The position numbers and the translations under genes are program-made. Positions 1-9,200 of a stretch of 38,498 nucleotides of DNA are shown here, piece by piece. Numbering within the stretch: the stretch's first letter is position 1; the number at the start of each line of letters is the position of its first letter. Below the pieces are notes generated by a model. It was not told where the DNA came from, did not search any database, and worked only from the letters and a program-made list of their open reading frames with translations. Source of the stretch: Chlorokybus atmophyticus (Eukaryota; Streptophyta; Chlorokybophyceae; Chlorokybales; Chlorokybaceae); contig RHPI01001507.1 of NCBI GenBank assembly GCA_009103225.1, forward strand, positions 12,165-50,662, in the 5' to 3' direction.

Positions 1-595
1 CCAAACGGCTGCAAGAAAACATACTTGGTTGCTTGTCGTTGGCGGTTAGTACAAGTGGCGATGGGACTATGCGGATCTTTGCGCCTGCCATGGAGCGCTG
101 CCTTAATCATTGCAGCCCAGCAGCTTGGCTAGTGTGCGCGGCCTGCGCACGCGCATGTTTGCAAGTGCATTCACTTTTGTAGGCATGATTTGGTTGAACG
201 ACAGAAGCTGACACTCACCTGCAATCTGCAGGAACTGCAAGTTGTCAAAGTGTTTATCGATCGCAGCTACGAGCTCCACTTCATCCTTGCTGCTGCCGCC
301 ACTTGTTACAGCCTACAATCAGTGGTTTAGTAGCACCAAGCAGCAGACTGGTTGCCATTAAGGCATCGAGCTAAGCAGCATGTGGTGTCTGACAACTGGT
401 GGTGCCTGACACCTGCTTGTTTCAAAGCGATCTGTTTGTTTCAGCGACATCATCAACAAGCATGTATAGACACACCAGCATGTGTAACAACAATAACAAT
501 GGCATGTGTAACAACAACAACATCAACAAGCGCACACTGAGCGCATGTATGAATATGTGTGCATGCAAATGTGCACGTGTATGTGATTGACTTTG

Positions 596-651
596 AACCG
601 ACAGTCCTCGACTGTCGAGGACTGTCGGTTGAGCCCAACCGACAGTCGAGG
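596..651. repeat. Perfect 17-bp inverted repeat plus a third half-copy
   Basis: Positions 596-612 and 614-630 are exact reverse complements separated by one base, both built on AACCGACAGTC. A further AACCGACAGTCGAGG follows at 637-651. It could be the tip of a miniature inverted-repeat element or a fold-back RNA. No matching partner end was found nearby. Confidence 0.7.
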
Positions 652-1252
652 CTTGTTGTAAGTGCAGCTGTACCTGCTACAATTGCTGTCGCTGCTGCTT
701 GTCGCGGCTGTTAACGATGATTTTGATGTTGTACTACACAGTCACAAGCACAACAGCCAATAATACAACAACACATTCCATGACAGCGACGACAATGCCG
801 CAGCAGTAGCAGCGGATCCACAAGCGATTAAAACATTCACAGCCTAAATGACAATAACAATGACAACAAGCAATCAACACTACAACAGTGGCTGCTGCCC
901 TTAGTACGTTCTACCGCAGCTCTGCAGCTGCTGTTGCAGCAGCAGCGCTGCTGCATGTACTTGGGCGTGCACAAACACAACAACTATTGTTTGTACTAGC
1001 CAAGCGATAATCGAGTTGGCTGACGCTATCAGCTACTGAAACACCCACGCCGCCACCTCCGCATCCACCGCTCCAGCGTTATCAACGATAGACATTGCCA
1101 GCTGTCAAGCTGAACACTCTGCTGACGTGTACGGCCTGCTTGTGCTGATCCTGAGTCAGCCAATACTAGGTGCCGCCTAGTACGCACCCTGCATGGTCGT
1201 ACGATTAGGGTTCAGTAGGCTTTCCCGTTTCTGACTTTCGATCTAATTGTCT

Positions 1253-1457
1253 GGGACCATATATGTCCATACTGTCAATCGGTAAGTGATTTAAGGAAAT
1301 GCCTGGGGTCCGCCACGGACCATACATGGTTCCATTGCCACAGATCAGTAAGCCATAGTTATGTCCGGTTCGGCCGTGTACCTGCGCGCCAAGTAACGGG
1401 GCCCCGACGGTCCGTCCCCTGCGGGCCAGGCACTCGTGGTCCGCGGGGCGGACCATG
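1253..1457. repeat. Cluster of GGACCAT/ATGGTCC palindromes
   Basis: The short palindrome GGACCAT-NN-ATGGTCC recurs in perfect or near-perfect form, at about 1254-1268, at 1317-1333 (GGACCATACATGGTTCC), and as half-sites around 1439-1457. The same motif is clustered again at 37292-37397. It lies directly outside the left end of the first transposon, so it belongs to older DNA or to another element. Confidence 0.5.
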
Positions 1458-1475
1458 TAGGGTAGGTGTGGGTTA

Positions 1476-1495
1476 CAGTATACCCTCTCAATAAG
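1476..1495 (+). repeat. Left terminal inverted repeat of the Tigger-like element
   Basis: CAGTATACCCTCTCAATAAG follows a TA dinucleotide and differs at one base from the reverse complement of the right end. Confidence 0.88.
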
Positions 1496-1918
1496 AACCA
1501 TGTTTGTTCCGGCCCTATTCAGTTCTTATTACGAGGGGTTCTTACCTCGACTTAAGAGCAATTGTTCTTATCGACAGGATAACTCTCAATAGGAACGGTT
1601 GTGCTTATATCGAGGTAAACTGCAATCTACAACAGCATGCTTGTCTTGTAAAGCCTTATCTATTGTCACATACACCAACAATTATAGCCCATGTGTTTAG
1701 CTAGTGCTAAGCATATGAGAGGTGCTACAGCTGAGCATCAAGTTCAGCACATTCATGCAACATTTGCAAAGATGCGCATGCATATATGCTGCCTGGTTAT
1801 TGTTGCATGAGATGAACTTATGCAATGTATAAAGCATGCTTCAATTCAAGTCTATTAAGTAACCTGCAACTGCATGCAACAGCAACATATTTCAGTCATA
1901 ATTATGGTTGATATGTGT

Positions 1919-1954
1919 TGTATGGGGTGCGCGTTATAACGCGCACCACATACA
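1919..1954. repeat. 36-nt palindrome inside the Tigger-like element
   Basis: The core 1926-1947 (GGTGCGCGTTA and its exact complement) is a perfect 22-nt palindrome. It is extended by TGTATG at 1919-1924 and CATACA at 1949-1954, so 17 of 18 pairs match. It lies downstream of the transposase reading frame, between the last codon and the left terminal repeat, where a transcription end or internal binding site could sit. Confidence 0.75.
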
Positions 1955-2064
1955 TCAAACGTCTGACCACTAGCTGCATCTACTCATCTCCACGAAAATC
2001 TATAATATTGTGGTTTGCCATAGACGACCAATGTTGGCTATCGCCATCTTCGTGACCCTTTTTG

Positions 2065-4084
2065 TCATCGCTCCACCCACTTAATGTCCGCTGCATCGAA
2101 GACTTCTAGGTTATCTACAACAAACACAGCCAACTGCTCCGCGCACTGCATGGCTGTGGACACAGACACGGGCTGCGGCATAACCTCGTCAACATCGTTA
2201 TCACCATCCTGCAACTCATCAACAACAATTGCCACCGGTTCGTGCATAGCTAACAGCTCAGCAGGAGTGAGAACAGCCTCAACAATGTCTTCTCCAAGTA
2301 GATTCATATGGTCTTCTGCAGAGAGCGGGTCATTGATGCTTCGCAATCAGCTGATCCAACTCAGCGCATTGCTCGCTCGCCGCGCTCTCAACTTGACGGG
2401 TGGATCGCTCAAGGATGTTATCATCGCGTGTGCTGTAGAACCAATCTGCTGGCCACAAGTCTCCTTTGATGAAGCAGTTTTTAATGATGGTAGCCGGCAA
2501 TTCGTCCCACACATCTGCAGACCACAGTAGGGCTTGCTTCTCCGAAGGCTTGATGTTCTTCAGCGATGTCCCTGGGTTCAGCTTCAACACGGCAAGCAGC
2601 CAGGATACCAACTGCTTCTTGTAGCGCATTATGAACGCTGCGATGATGCCTTGGTCCATGGGCTGCACTTTTTACGTGGTGTTGGGCGGCAAAAAGACCA
2701 GATTGATGTGCGAAAGCTTGAGCAATTAAAGGCCATGCAGCGTCTTTTGCTCAGCACCTGTCCATGACAATTAATGGTAAGTGTAGAGCGCAATCGCATA
2801 CATCTTTGCAACCATGCAGTCACGTACCCGGCAACTGATGGCACGAGGCGTTATCCAAAAAAATGACAATGTGTCGATCAACACTCCTCATCTAGTTGAT
2901 CAGAGCGCGCATATACTCTTCAAAGATGCGCATTGTCATCCAAGCCTTGCGATTGCTAAACGAATGCACGAAGTCGTGTGGTCTAAAGCTTTTGCCAAAT
3001 GATCTTGGTCTCTGACTCTTGTTGATGAGGAGCAGCTTCAATCTTTTAAAGCCATCCGCATTGGCACCAAACAGGATGGTGATGAGCTTCTTGGCCTTCT
3101 TAAGGCCATGCACTTCTTCGCTTGCGAACGCCAGAGTACGATTAGGTGTGGCTCTAAAAAATCGGGCGCCTTCATCCATGTTGAAGGTGTTGGCAGGTTC
3201 GGCGCCCAACTCTTGCAGCACACGTGGGACAGCAACTCGCGCCAGCTCAACGCCTTCCATGCCAGCATCAGCGCCTTCGCCATAAGTTTTCTTGCAAACG
3301 ATACTGGACCTGCATGTGCACATGTTATTGCCAGTGCTAACGCACATATACATGCACAGATAGCTGGTGCTGCTGAGTGTGCATGCGCATGTGCATGTGT
3401 AAGTGTGCATGTGATGCAAGTGCTGCTGCTACTGCACGTGCATGTGCAAGTGCTGGTGCTGTGCGTGCATGGGTAAGTGTGCATGTGCAAGTGTTGATGC
3501 TCATGCACATGCATGTGCATGTGAATGTGCATGTACAAAAGTGGTGCACGTGCATGTGCATGTGCATGTGCATGTGCAAGTGCTTTTGCTGGTGCCGGCA
3601 CAACATGTGCTTACCTTTTCTTGAACTTCTCCAGCCATTTGATGCCTTGAACGCATCGGCAAGAAGGCCGTGCTCTTGCGCCAGCTTCAGCGCCTGCTCT
3701 TGTAATATCATATCTGAAATTGGCAGCGATGCTGCCCGTGCCTGTTCACATAGGCACGCATGTTAGCATTGCAAATGGCCACATGCAATTATACTCAAGT
3801 GTACTTACAACTAGGAACCATGTCAGCAGCGCCTGCTCAATAATCTCATATTTGCATCTGCGGTTGGTCTTTTGAGAAACAGCTTGCTTATCATCAATCT
3901 GCAACAACCTATCTTCTTGTTGTAAAATCTTTGTCAACGTTGAGCGTGAAATGGTGAGCTTCAGCTTTTTATTCACATCGATTACAAACTTGTCATGGGT
4001 CAAAGAGTTGAGTTGGGCTCGCAATTGACAGATCTGCTTCTTCTGCAAGTCAGTCAACCTCGTCCGCTTTTTCGGTAATCCCAT
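2065..4084 (-). pseudogene. Tigger-type transposase, four exons, broken
   Basis: Exons read 4084-3809, 3741-3615, 3309-2828 and 2757-2065. The start is ATG at 4084 (MGLPKKRTRLTD). Exon 1 holds a CENP-B/psq helix-turn-helix, then LLTWF. Exon 2 gives LPISDMILQEQAL and FKASNGW, the second DNA-binding domain. Exon 3 carries the DDE core: FNMDEGARFF (first Asp), HGLKKAKKLITIL, RKAWMT and IFLDNASCH (second Asp). Exon 4 has FLPPNTT and VQPMDQGII, then an acidic tail.

Damage seen: TAG at 2892-2894, TAA at 2726-2728, TAA at 2672-2674, a frame change just after NGW (about 3632), and another after LIAKH (about 2338). Introns 3742-3808, 3310-3614 and 2758-2827 have GT-AG ends and keep phase. Most Tigger genes lack introns, so their presence here is unusual. 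Confidence 0.87.
3310..3614 (-). repeat. Transposase intron filled with GTGCAT-type repeats
   Basis: This 305-bp intron (donor GTAAGCAC, acceptor ATGCAG) is largely TGCATG/GTGCAT hexamer array, clearest at 3370-3585. The alternating purine-pyrimidine pattern is prone to Z-DNA. Long frames through it (Cys/His/Met/Val-rich) are products of the repeat and are not genes. Confidence 0.8.
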
Positions 4085-4089
4085 GCTGC

Positions 4090-4450
4090 AATGTACCTAC
4101 ATGTTCATGCTATGTTATGCTCCCAATTGACAAGTACATGGTGCGCTACGCAGCATCCACAAACACGCCATTTGGGAACGCACGCACGCAAGCCACGCAA
4201 ACACGCAGGCATGCCACACATGCACGCACGCGCACATGCACACACACGCAAACAATTGCAAGCAAGCAGGCAGGAAGCATTTGCTGGCCAACATTCTCTC
4301 TTATCGCACACATGCACACACACACTCAAACAACCGCAAGCAAGCAAGCAGACAGCGCACATTTGTTGGCTTACATTCTCTCTTATCGCACACGCTCAGA
4401 CTGGCACAAACTAGCAGGCGGCGATTGAGACGCACATGTGACATGATCTC
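4090..4450. repeat. CA-rich tract with a diverged tandem duplication
   Basis: Upstream of the transposase start lies a CACACG/GCACGC-rich stretch. A unit containing GCAAGCAAGCAGGCAG and ending TTCTCTCTTATCGCACAC appears at about 4250-4312 and again, diverged, at about 4328-4393, a period of roughly 81 bp. It may include the transposase promoter, but no element is recognisable. Confidence 0.65.
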
Positions 4451-4514
4451 TCAACACATATATATTTAACAAACATACACACAACTTATTAATGCACATG
4501 TATGCGCTTGCCTG

Positions 4515-4675
4515 TTCCCCTGCTGCCGCTCTGCTCCTGCCGAACCCCGCCGCCGCCGTCGCCGCCGCTACTGCCGCCGCCAGTATGCCATCCAGACAGT
4601 GCCAGCCCTAGTCACAAAGGAGTGACGAAATGCGTGACTATTGCATGACTTATGCGTGACTAAAGGCGTGATGGC
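4515..4675. repeat. GCC-triplet tract and GCGTGACTA minisatellite
   Basis: Positions 4530-4582 are a loose (GCC)n array. From about 4620 to 4672 the motif ATGCGTGACTA recurs four to five times with variation. Both lie inside the transposon, between the transposase start and its right end. Confidence 0.6.
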
Positions 4676-4821
4676 CCTCGAAATAAGAACCGTCTAGTGG
4701 GGCCACTCCTGGATCTTAAAACGAGGGTTCTTGTTCCTATTAGGAGGTAGGTTTTGCCCGTGGGACATCCGTTCCCTCCGATTTTGGTTCTTATTTCGAG
4801 GATGTTCCTACCGGAGGGCGC

Positions 4822-4841
4822 CTTATTGAGAGGGTGTACTG
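4822..4841 (-). repeat. Right terminal inverted repeat of the Tigger-like element
   Basis: CTTATTGAGAGGGTGTACTG followed by TA. Its reverse complement matches the left end at 19 of 20 bases. Confidence 0.88.
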
Positions 4842-5289
4842 TACACCGGACACTTTTTACGGACAAATACCGTGCTAGGTGTGTGATTGATGTTATTGGC
4901 TGATTTTTAAGACATGTTTCATTGGGCAGTTGGGTTAGGTGATGGCGTTGAAGGCAAACTTTTGGTGCAATGCAGCGTTAGCACTGACGGCGGTGTGTGC
5001 ACACAGGCGGGTAAAAATGGCTTTTTGTAACTCCGGACAGCCTGCTTTGGCTCTGAAAGTAAGGCCTGTGAGGTTGGTGGCGGCGGGGGTGGCGGGAAAG
5101 TGGTTGGCGGGGCTGATGTTGTTGTTGTAAGCAAGGCAGGCGGGCGTGGCGCATGGTTGGACGTAAGAGTGGTGTTGGTTAGGCAAGCATGCATGCAAGT
5201 TGTGCGTTGCAGTCTTGTTGCATGCATGCATGTAAGGCACTTGCATTGCACTATGTACAAGGGTAGTGTCGTCTAGGACGGCTGGCTGT

Positions 5290-7040
5290 TAAAAGTGTGT
5301 GTATTCTGTGCTAGCCACAGGTAGTGTGCATGCTGGCTATGTGCTGCTTCGTGTAATGCATGCTGCCTATCCTCCTCAGCTGCTTTCGCCGCTCGCTCTT
5401 GCCTTGCAGCCTCCTCCTTGGCCTTGGCCGCCGCCTCCTTTGCCTAGCGCTTCTCCTCAGCCAAGGCCGCCTTGGTTGCCTTGGCTGCCTCACGCTCTGC
5501 TGCCTTCTCCAACCTGGGTTGCTCCTTCATGGCCTTCTGGTAAATAGTCATGTTTTTAGTTTGCTGCTCTAACTGCGCGCTCCTTCTGAGCCGCCTCTGC
5601 AGCTGCCTTATGTGCTGCTTTGGCCTGCAGGTAGCGCACAAGCTCATGCGAGGTCAGGATGCACATGCCATCCAGCATATGGAACTCCTCCTCCGGGACA
5701 ACCTCATGTGCCTCCTGTGCTTCCTCAGCCTCCTCTTCTTCATCACCACCCCCGAACTCTTCTTGCTAAGCACTTTCACCTGCCTCAAGCAAAGCATTGG
5801 TAAGTGCCTCCCCTTGCAACAATGGCTCTGCTGGTGCTTGCTCTGCAGTGTCGTCTCGTAGCTTGTGGTTAAGTGCATGCCTGTCTCCTGGCCATTGTCC
5901 TGCATGTGCATGTGTTTATATGTGTTATGCACGTGCAAAGCATACATGTGCAATGCATGCATGCAGCTGATGCTCACCGCATGCTTTGAAGCCATTGGTG
6001 ATGTTGGCATATGACATGGCCAACATGATTGGCTTGGCTGTGACCTTCATAAACTCGTCCTTGGCCATCATGTCTGGATTGTTGTCAAGCATGTGCTTGT
6101 AGCGTTCTTCACGGTAACGAGCCTTGAAGCTGGAGAAGCAAGACACATCCAGCATCTGCAGCAACAGAGGTAAGAGCATGTTATTCAGCACTGCAATGCA
6201 AGTAAGTGAGCAGGCTCTCACATGCATGTGAGAGCGTGCTCACTCACTTGCATTACGTTTGTCAGGTGAGGAGGGGGCAGAATGACGTGCACTCCATGCT
6301 CTCTAACCTTGAGGAATTGTCTTTAGGATTAGCCTTGAGGAAAATCCCAAGCAAGGGGAGGTGTAAGTTGAAGAACCTGTAAGCATTGCTCCAAGTGGCA
6401 GCCTTGTGCCTTCTCCTGTCCAACCCCTCTGCCACCCTTCTGCTGAGGTCCCACTTGGCAAAGTAGTCTCTGCACCAACGTGGGCTAGGCAGCAACTTTT
6501 GCCAAATCTTTGCAGCCTTTCGTAGTCTTCTGAAAGCATTTGCAACACCTGCAATTGTAAGTGACAATGCACGCTGCATATCCTTAGCACACAGAGCATG
6601 CTACACCAACTTGCCTGTTGTTGCAGTGCTGTGACAGTTGGGGAGTGGTCGACATCACACATGGAGTGCACCCACTCACACAGCTCCCTCTGCTCTGCCT
6701 TGGTAAGGATAGCTTCCTTGCTTGGGCTGTGAGGACGCTCCAGCTTTTTAGGGTCGTGCAAATAGTCGCAGAGGGTGCTGCGAGGGACACCAATGGCCTT
6801 GGAAGCCTTGCACAGCGACAGCACCCCTGCCTGTATATCTGCCCAATAGCATGTGCAATGCTGGCCAGCCTTTGATTATCATCTGCTCATATGATGTGTG
6901 TGGCCAATGTAAGGCTGGGGGGGGGATCTTGGTCTCTTGCCCTTCTTTTCTTGGGGGCAGTTGGTGTGTGCAGATTGCGCTGCTGCGGGGTTCTGTCGCT
7001 AGGTGCCTGCACACATACGCCCGAGGATGTAAAACAACCA
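5290..7040 (-). pseudogene. pogo-type transposase lacking its catalytic core
   Basis: The N-terminal part (about 6890-6616) encodes IAHAIGQIYRQG, then after a one-base frame change LSLCKASKAIGVPRSTLCDYL, a psq/CENP-B helix-turn-helix, and LTKAEQRELCEWV. A GC-AG intron (6549-6614) follows. Next comes the second DNA-binding region, RWCRDYFAKWDLSRRV with LDRRRHKAAT (about 6480-6300), in another frame. Exon 6155-5978 (LDVSCFSSFKARYREERY ... ITNGFKACG) is the region that follows the last catalytic residue in fungal/algal pogo proteins. Exon 5899 onward is an acidic, then Lys/Glu/Ala-rich coiled-coil tail.

The roughly 150 residues with the DDE triad are absent between 6300 and 6155. Stops TAG (5766-5768, 5444-5446) and a frame change near 5590 confirm decay. 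Confidence 0.78.
6195..6254. repeat. 60-nt near-perfect fold-back in the transposase relic
   Basis: Positions 6195-6224 pair with 6225-6254 at 28 of 30 positions with no loop (centre CACATG|CATGTG). It lies in the non-coding stretch where the missing catalytic core should be, just upstream (in gene direction) of the acceptor at 6156. Confidence 0.8.
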
Positions 7041-7049
7041 GCAAAGGGC

Positions 7050-7700
7050 ACAAATGCAAGCATAGCACTAGGTAGTATAGCATAGCAGCTAGTTGTATAG
7101 CATACAAACACCCCTTGCAATGCACCTCACCTTTGAATTGGTCGTTTGATCGCTGCTGCCTTGGCTCCCCCGTGTATGCATGTTCACACCTTCACACCCT
7201 CACCGTGCATGCCAACCCCAACCCAACCCACACGTCAGCACTAAGCTAACACACTCTTCAATCTCAACTTAGTGCCATTTACTCATCTATATCACACACA
7301 CACACGCCACAATGCAACTCCCACGCCAAACACTCACACATGCATAAAGTCAGGTCGGGTTGCACATGCGTTACGTAGTGTTTTAATCAAAACCTCATAA
7401 TTAAAGCAAATCAATGTAGAATTTGACTAGGTTTGTTGCACTAAACTCAACAACTCAAGCCCCAAGTGCTCATAAGAATTCATTGCCATTGGCCAATGCA
7501 AATACTATTCCGGCAAAGTCAAAGTTATGTTAACCATGTGATCACGATAAAGATTTCACCTTTTTGAATTTGGCGCCCTTAATCTCAGCCAACGGGGCTG
7601 AAACTTGGTGGGTAGACTTGAGAGGACGCACAAAAGGCACTCATCGGAGGCACTTTTCCATTCGGACGCCAACTAGGAAGTTAGCCTACCAGCAGCAGTA
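7050..7700. other. Spacer, CA-rich then AT-rich
   Basis: About 7140-7330 is rich in CACACA and CCCAACCC-like motifs. The rest is AT-rich, without coding character. It may be the promoter side of the second transposon. No gene is visible. Confidence 0.5.
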
Positions 7701-7779
7701 GGTGTCCGAATTTGTAAAATGTCCGGAGCCTATGGCCCGCGGGGTCCGTGGGGAGGACCATGCAAGGACCTTGAACGTC

Positions 7780-7905
7780 AAGCCGTGACGACGATGACGG
7801 GGTGACGCTTGCATTGGTGTGTGCTGAGGGATGTTTAATATGGAACATGTGTGACGTGAGATGTGTGGTATGATAGATAGTGACGTGCGCTGTGCCGATA
7901 TCACT
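7780..7905 (+). repeat. End fragment of the large repeat family
   Basis: The run GGGGTGACG...GGTGTGTGCTGAGGGATG...GTGTGACGTGAGATGTGTGGTATGA resembles the distal ends of copy A (12530-12640), copy B (17835-17950) and, inverted, copy C (28800-28955). Only this end is present here. Confidence 0.55.
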
Positions 7906-9200
7906 TGGACGCCGTAAACTTGGACTGACTGACACTACTATTACGTGCATGTCTGCGTGCTTGGTATTGCGTTATCACAAGGTCAAAGCATTGTATGACT
8001 ATGTACATTGTATACTATACTTACTCACTGCAACGGCAGAATCGTTTCGCAAGCAACGATTGTTTACCATGGCAACATAAACATTGTGAACCAAGGCGTT
8101 GTGAAGTAAGTCCTTAAACAATAATTACTCCTCCTCTTAATGCCGGCTTGGCGCTATACATGTCGTTGCTTTCTCGTGAACTCATCATCGACATGCCATA
8201 GTGTTGCTATAGCGGCAGCACGGTGCTTTGCCAGGTTGGCTTGCAAATAGAAATGTTATGCACAAGGTGTGGCTTTAGTAAAATTCTAGGCTTGCCAGCG
8301 CTCGCTACCAATGCATGCGCGTGTGCTGTTTGTTGTCGCTATCTTTATCATGTTGTGTGTTGTGAGCATGGATGATTTAAGTAATGTGATAGGTTGTGCA
8401 TAATAGGTATGGTTGTTGAAATTGCGCTCATGTTGCTTTGTTCTCTTAACAGCAAGAGTGCATGTGCGCTGGTAGTATGTAGCTTGCACGTATGTGTGGC
8501 TTGCACTCTAATATAGTGGATTGGGTCATATGCTTGTTGTTGCCTATTACCGGGTTCAAGGCACATACAAGTGTAAACTAGCATACACAACCACAGCACT
8601 GCATGTGCATTCACACAAACCTATACAATGAATGCATCAGCATGCATGACTCGCGTAAGTCAATGCTTGAAATAAATTAATTATATCATGCACGAGACAA
8701 ATGTACATAAAGTAGTCTGTATGGACTGTTCAACATAAGTTATCCATAATTGCACGAGGTCCGCACCGCAAGCTAGCAGAGCACAAGTGTCGTTGCTGAT
8801 TAATGGATGCGTGTGTTTAAAATGCTTGTTGTTACCAAAGACACGCAGTTACGTGTTCACAGCAATGCATGCATGATTGTAATCAAATCATCATCACAAG
8901 CGCGAAGATCTTAAATTTAGCCAAGACGTCCGATCTTAAGAGACCCAATGGTTCCCACATTCGGCGCACAGCTTGCTGCTCGCTTTTGGGCCATGGGGGC
9001 AATGGAAGCCTGCGCGTTCATCTTATCGTTAGTTGGCAATTCAAAGCATGGGCAGCGCCAATAGCTCCAAAGTGTTAGCAAGCTTTGACATGAGCTTGGG
9101 GTGAGGAGAAGAGAAGCAGCTAAGTTGTCGACAGCAACATCAACAGTGGCTGTGTCATATGCATAGCTTAATTGCCGCCGCGAATGCGCACTGTAGTTGC
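7906..9200. other. Non-coding spacer
   Basis: Moderately AT-rich sequence with scattered TGCATGCATG. No frame with protein character, no RNA gene and no convincing repeat was seen. Confidence 0.5.

Larger units (their letters stand above)
1..1475. other. Non-coding flank left of the first transposon
   Basis: No open frame here has recognisable protein character. The stretch holds short CAG/CTG-rich runs (about 900-955), a fold-back at 596-630 and a group of GGACCAT palindromes from 1253. No RNA gene was recognised. Confidence 0.6.
1476..4841 (-). mobile_element. pogo/Tigger-like DNA transposon, 3.37 kb, TA-flanked
   Basis: The left end CAGTATACCCTCTCAATAAG (1476-1495) and the reverse complement of the right end, CAGTACACCCTCTCAATAAG (4822-4841), match at 19 of 20 positions. 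TA lies immediately outside each end (1474-1475 and 4842-4843), as expected for the Tc1/mariner/pogo superfamily, which duplicates TA. Inside is a minus-strand Tigger-type transposase relic (2065-4084). AATAAGAACC and TTATTTCGAGG-like motifs recur near both ends (about 1490, 1529, 4684, 4780) and look like subterminal transposase-binding repeats. The copy is structurally full-length but its transposase is dead. Confidence 0.88.
4844..7732 (-). mobile_element. Second pogo-type element remnant (ends tentative)
   Basis: A second, unrelated transposase relic lies at about 5290-7040 on the minus strand. Candidate ends are ACCGGACACTTTTTACGGAC at 4845, immediately next to the TA behind the first element, and, on the opposite strand, CTCCGGACATTTTACAAATT near 7727. 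They agree over CCGGACA-TTTT-AC and then diverge, so the boundaries are inference. If right, two different pogo elements sit end to end, sharing or abutting one TA. Confidence 0.5.

Noticed and set aside
1205-1501. 98-codon minus-strand frame
   Set aside because: It overlaps the GGACCAT palindrome cluster and the transposon end, and has no recognisable protein features.
3370-3585. CRISPR-like or functional satellite array
   Set aside because: The hexamer repeat has no spacers and lies within an intron.
2672-5768. In-frame TAG/TAA in both transposase relics as a sign of a reassigned code (Gln)
   Set aside because: The relics also have frameshifts, the repeat family shows TGA as well, and the release factor gene ends with TAG at the expected length. 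C-to-T decay explains the stops. Intact genes elsewhere with internal TAG would reopen the question.
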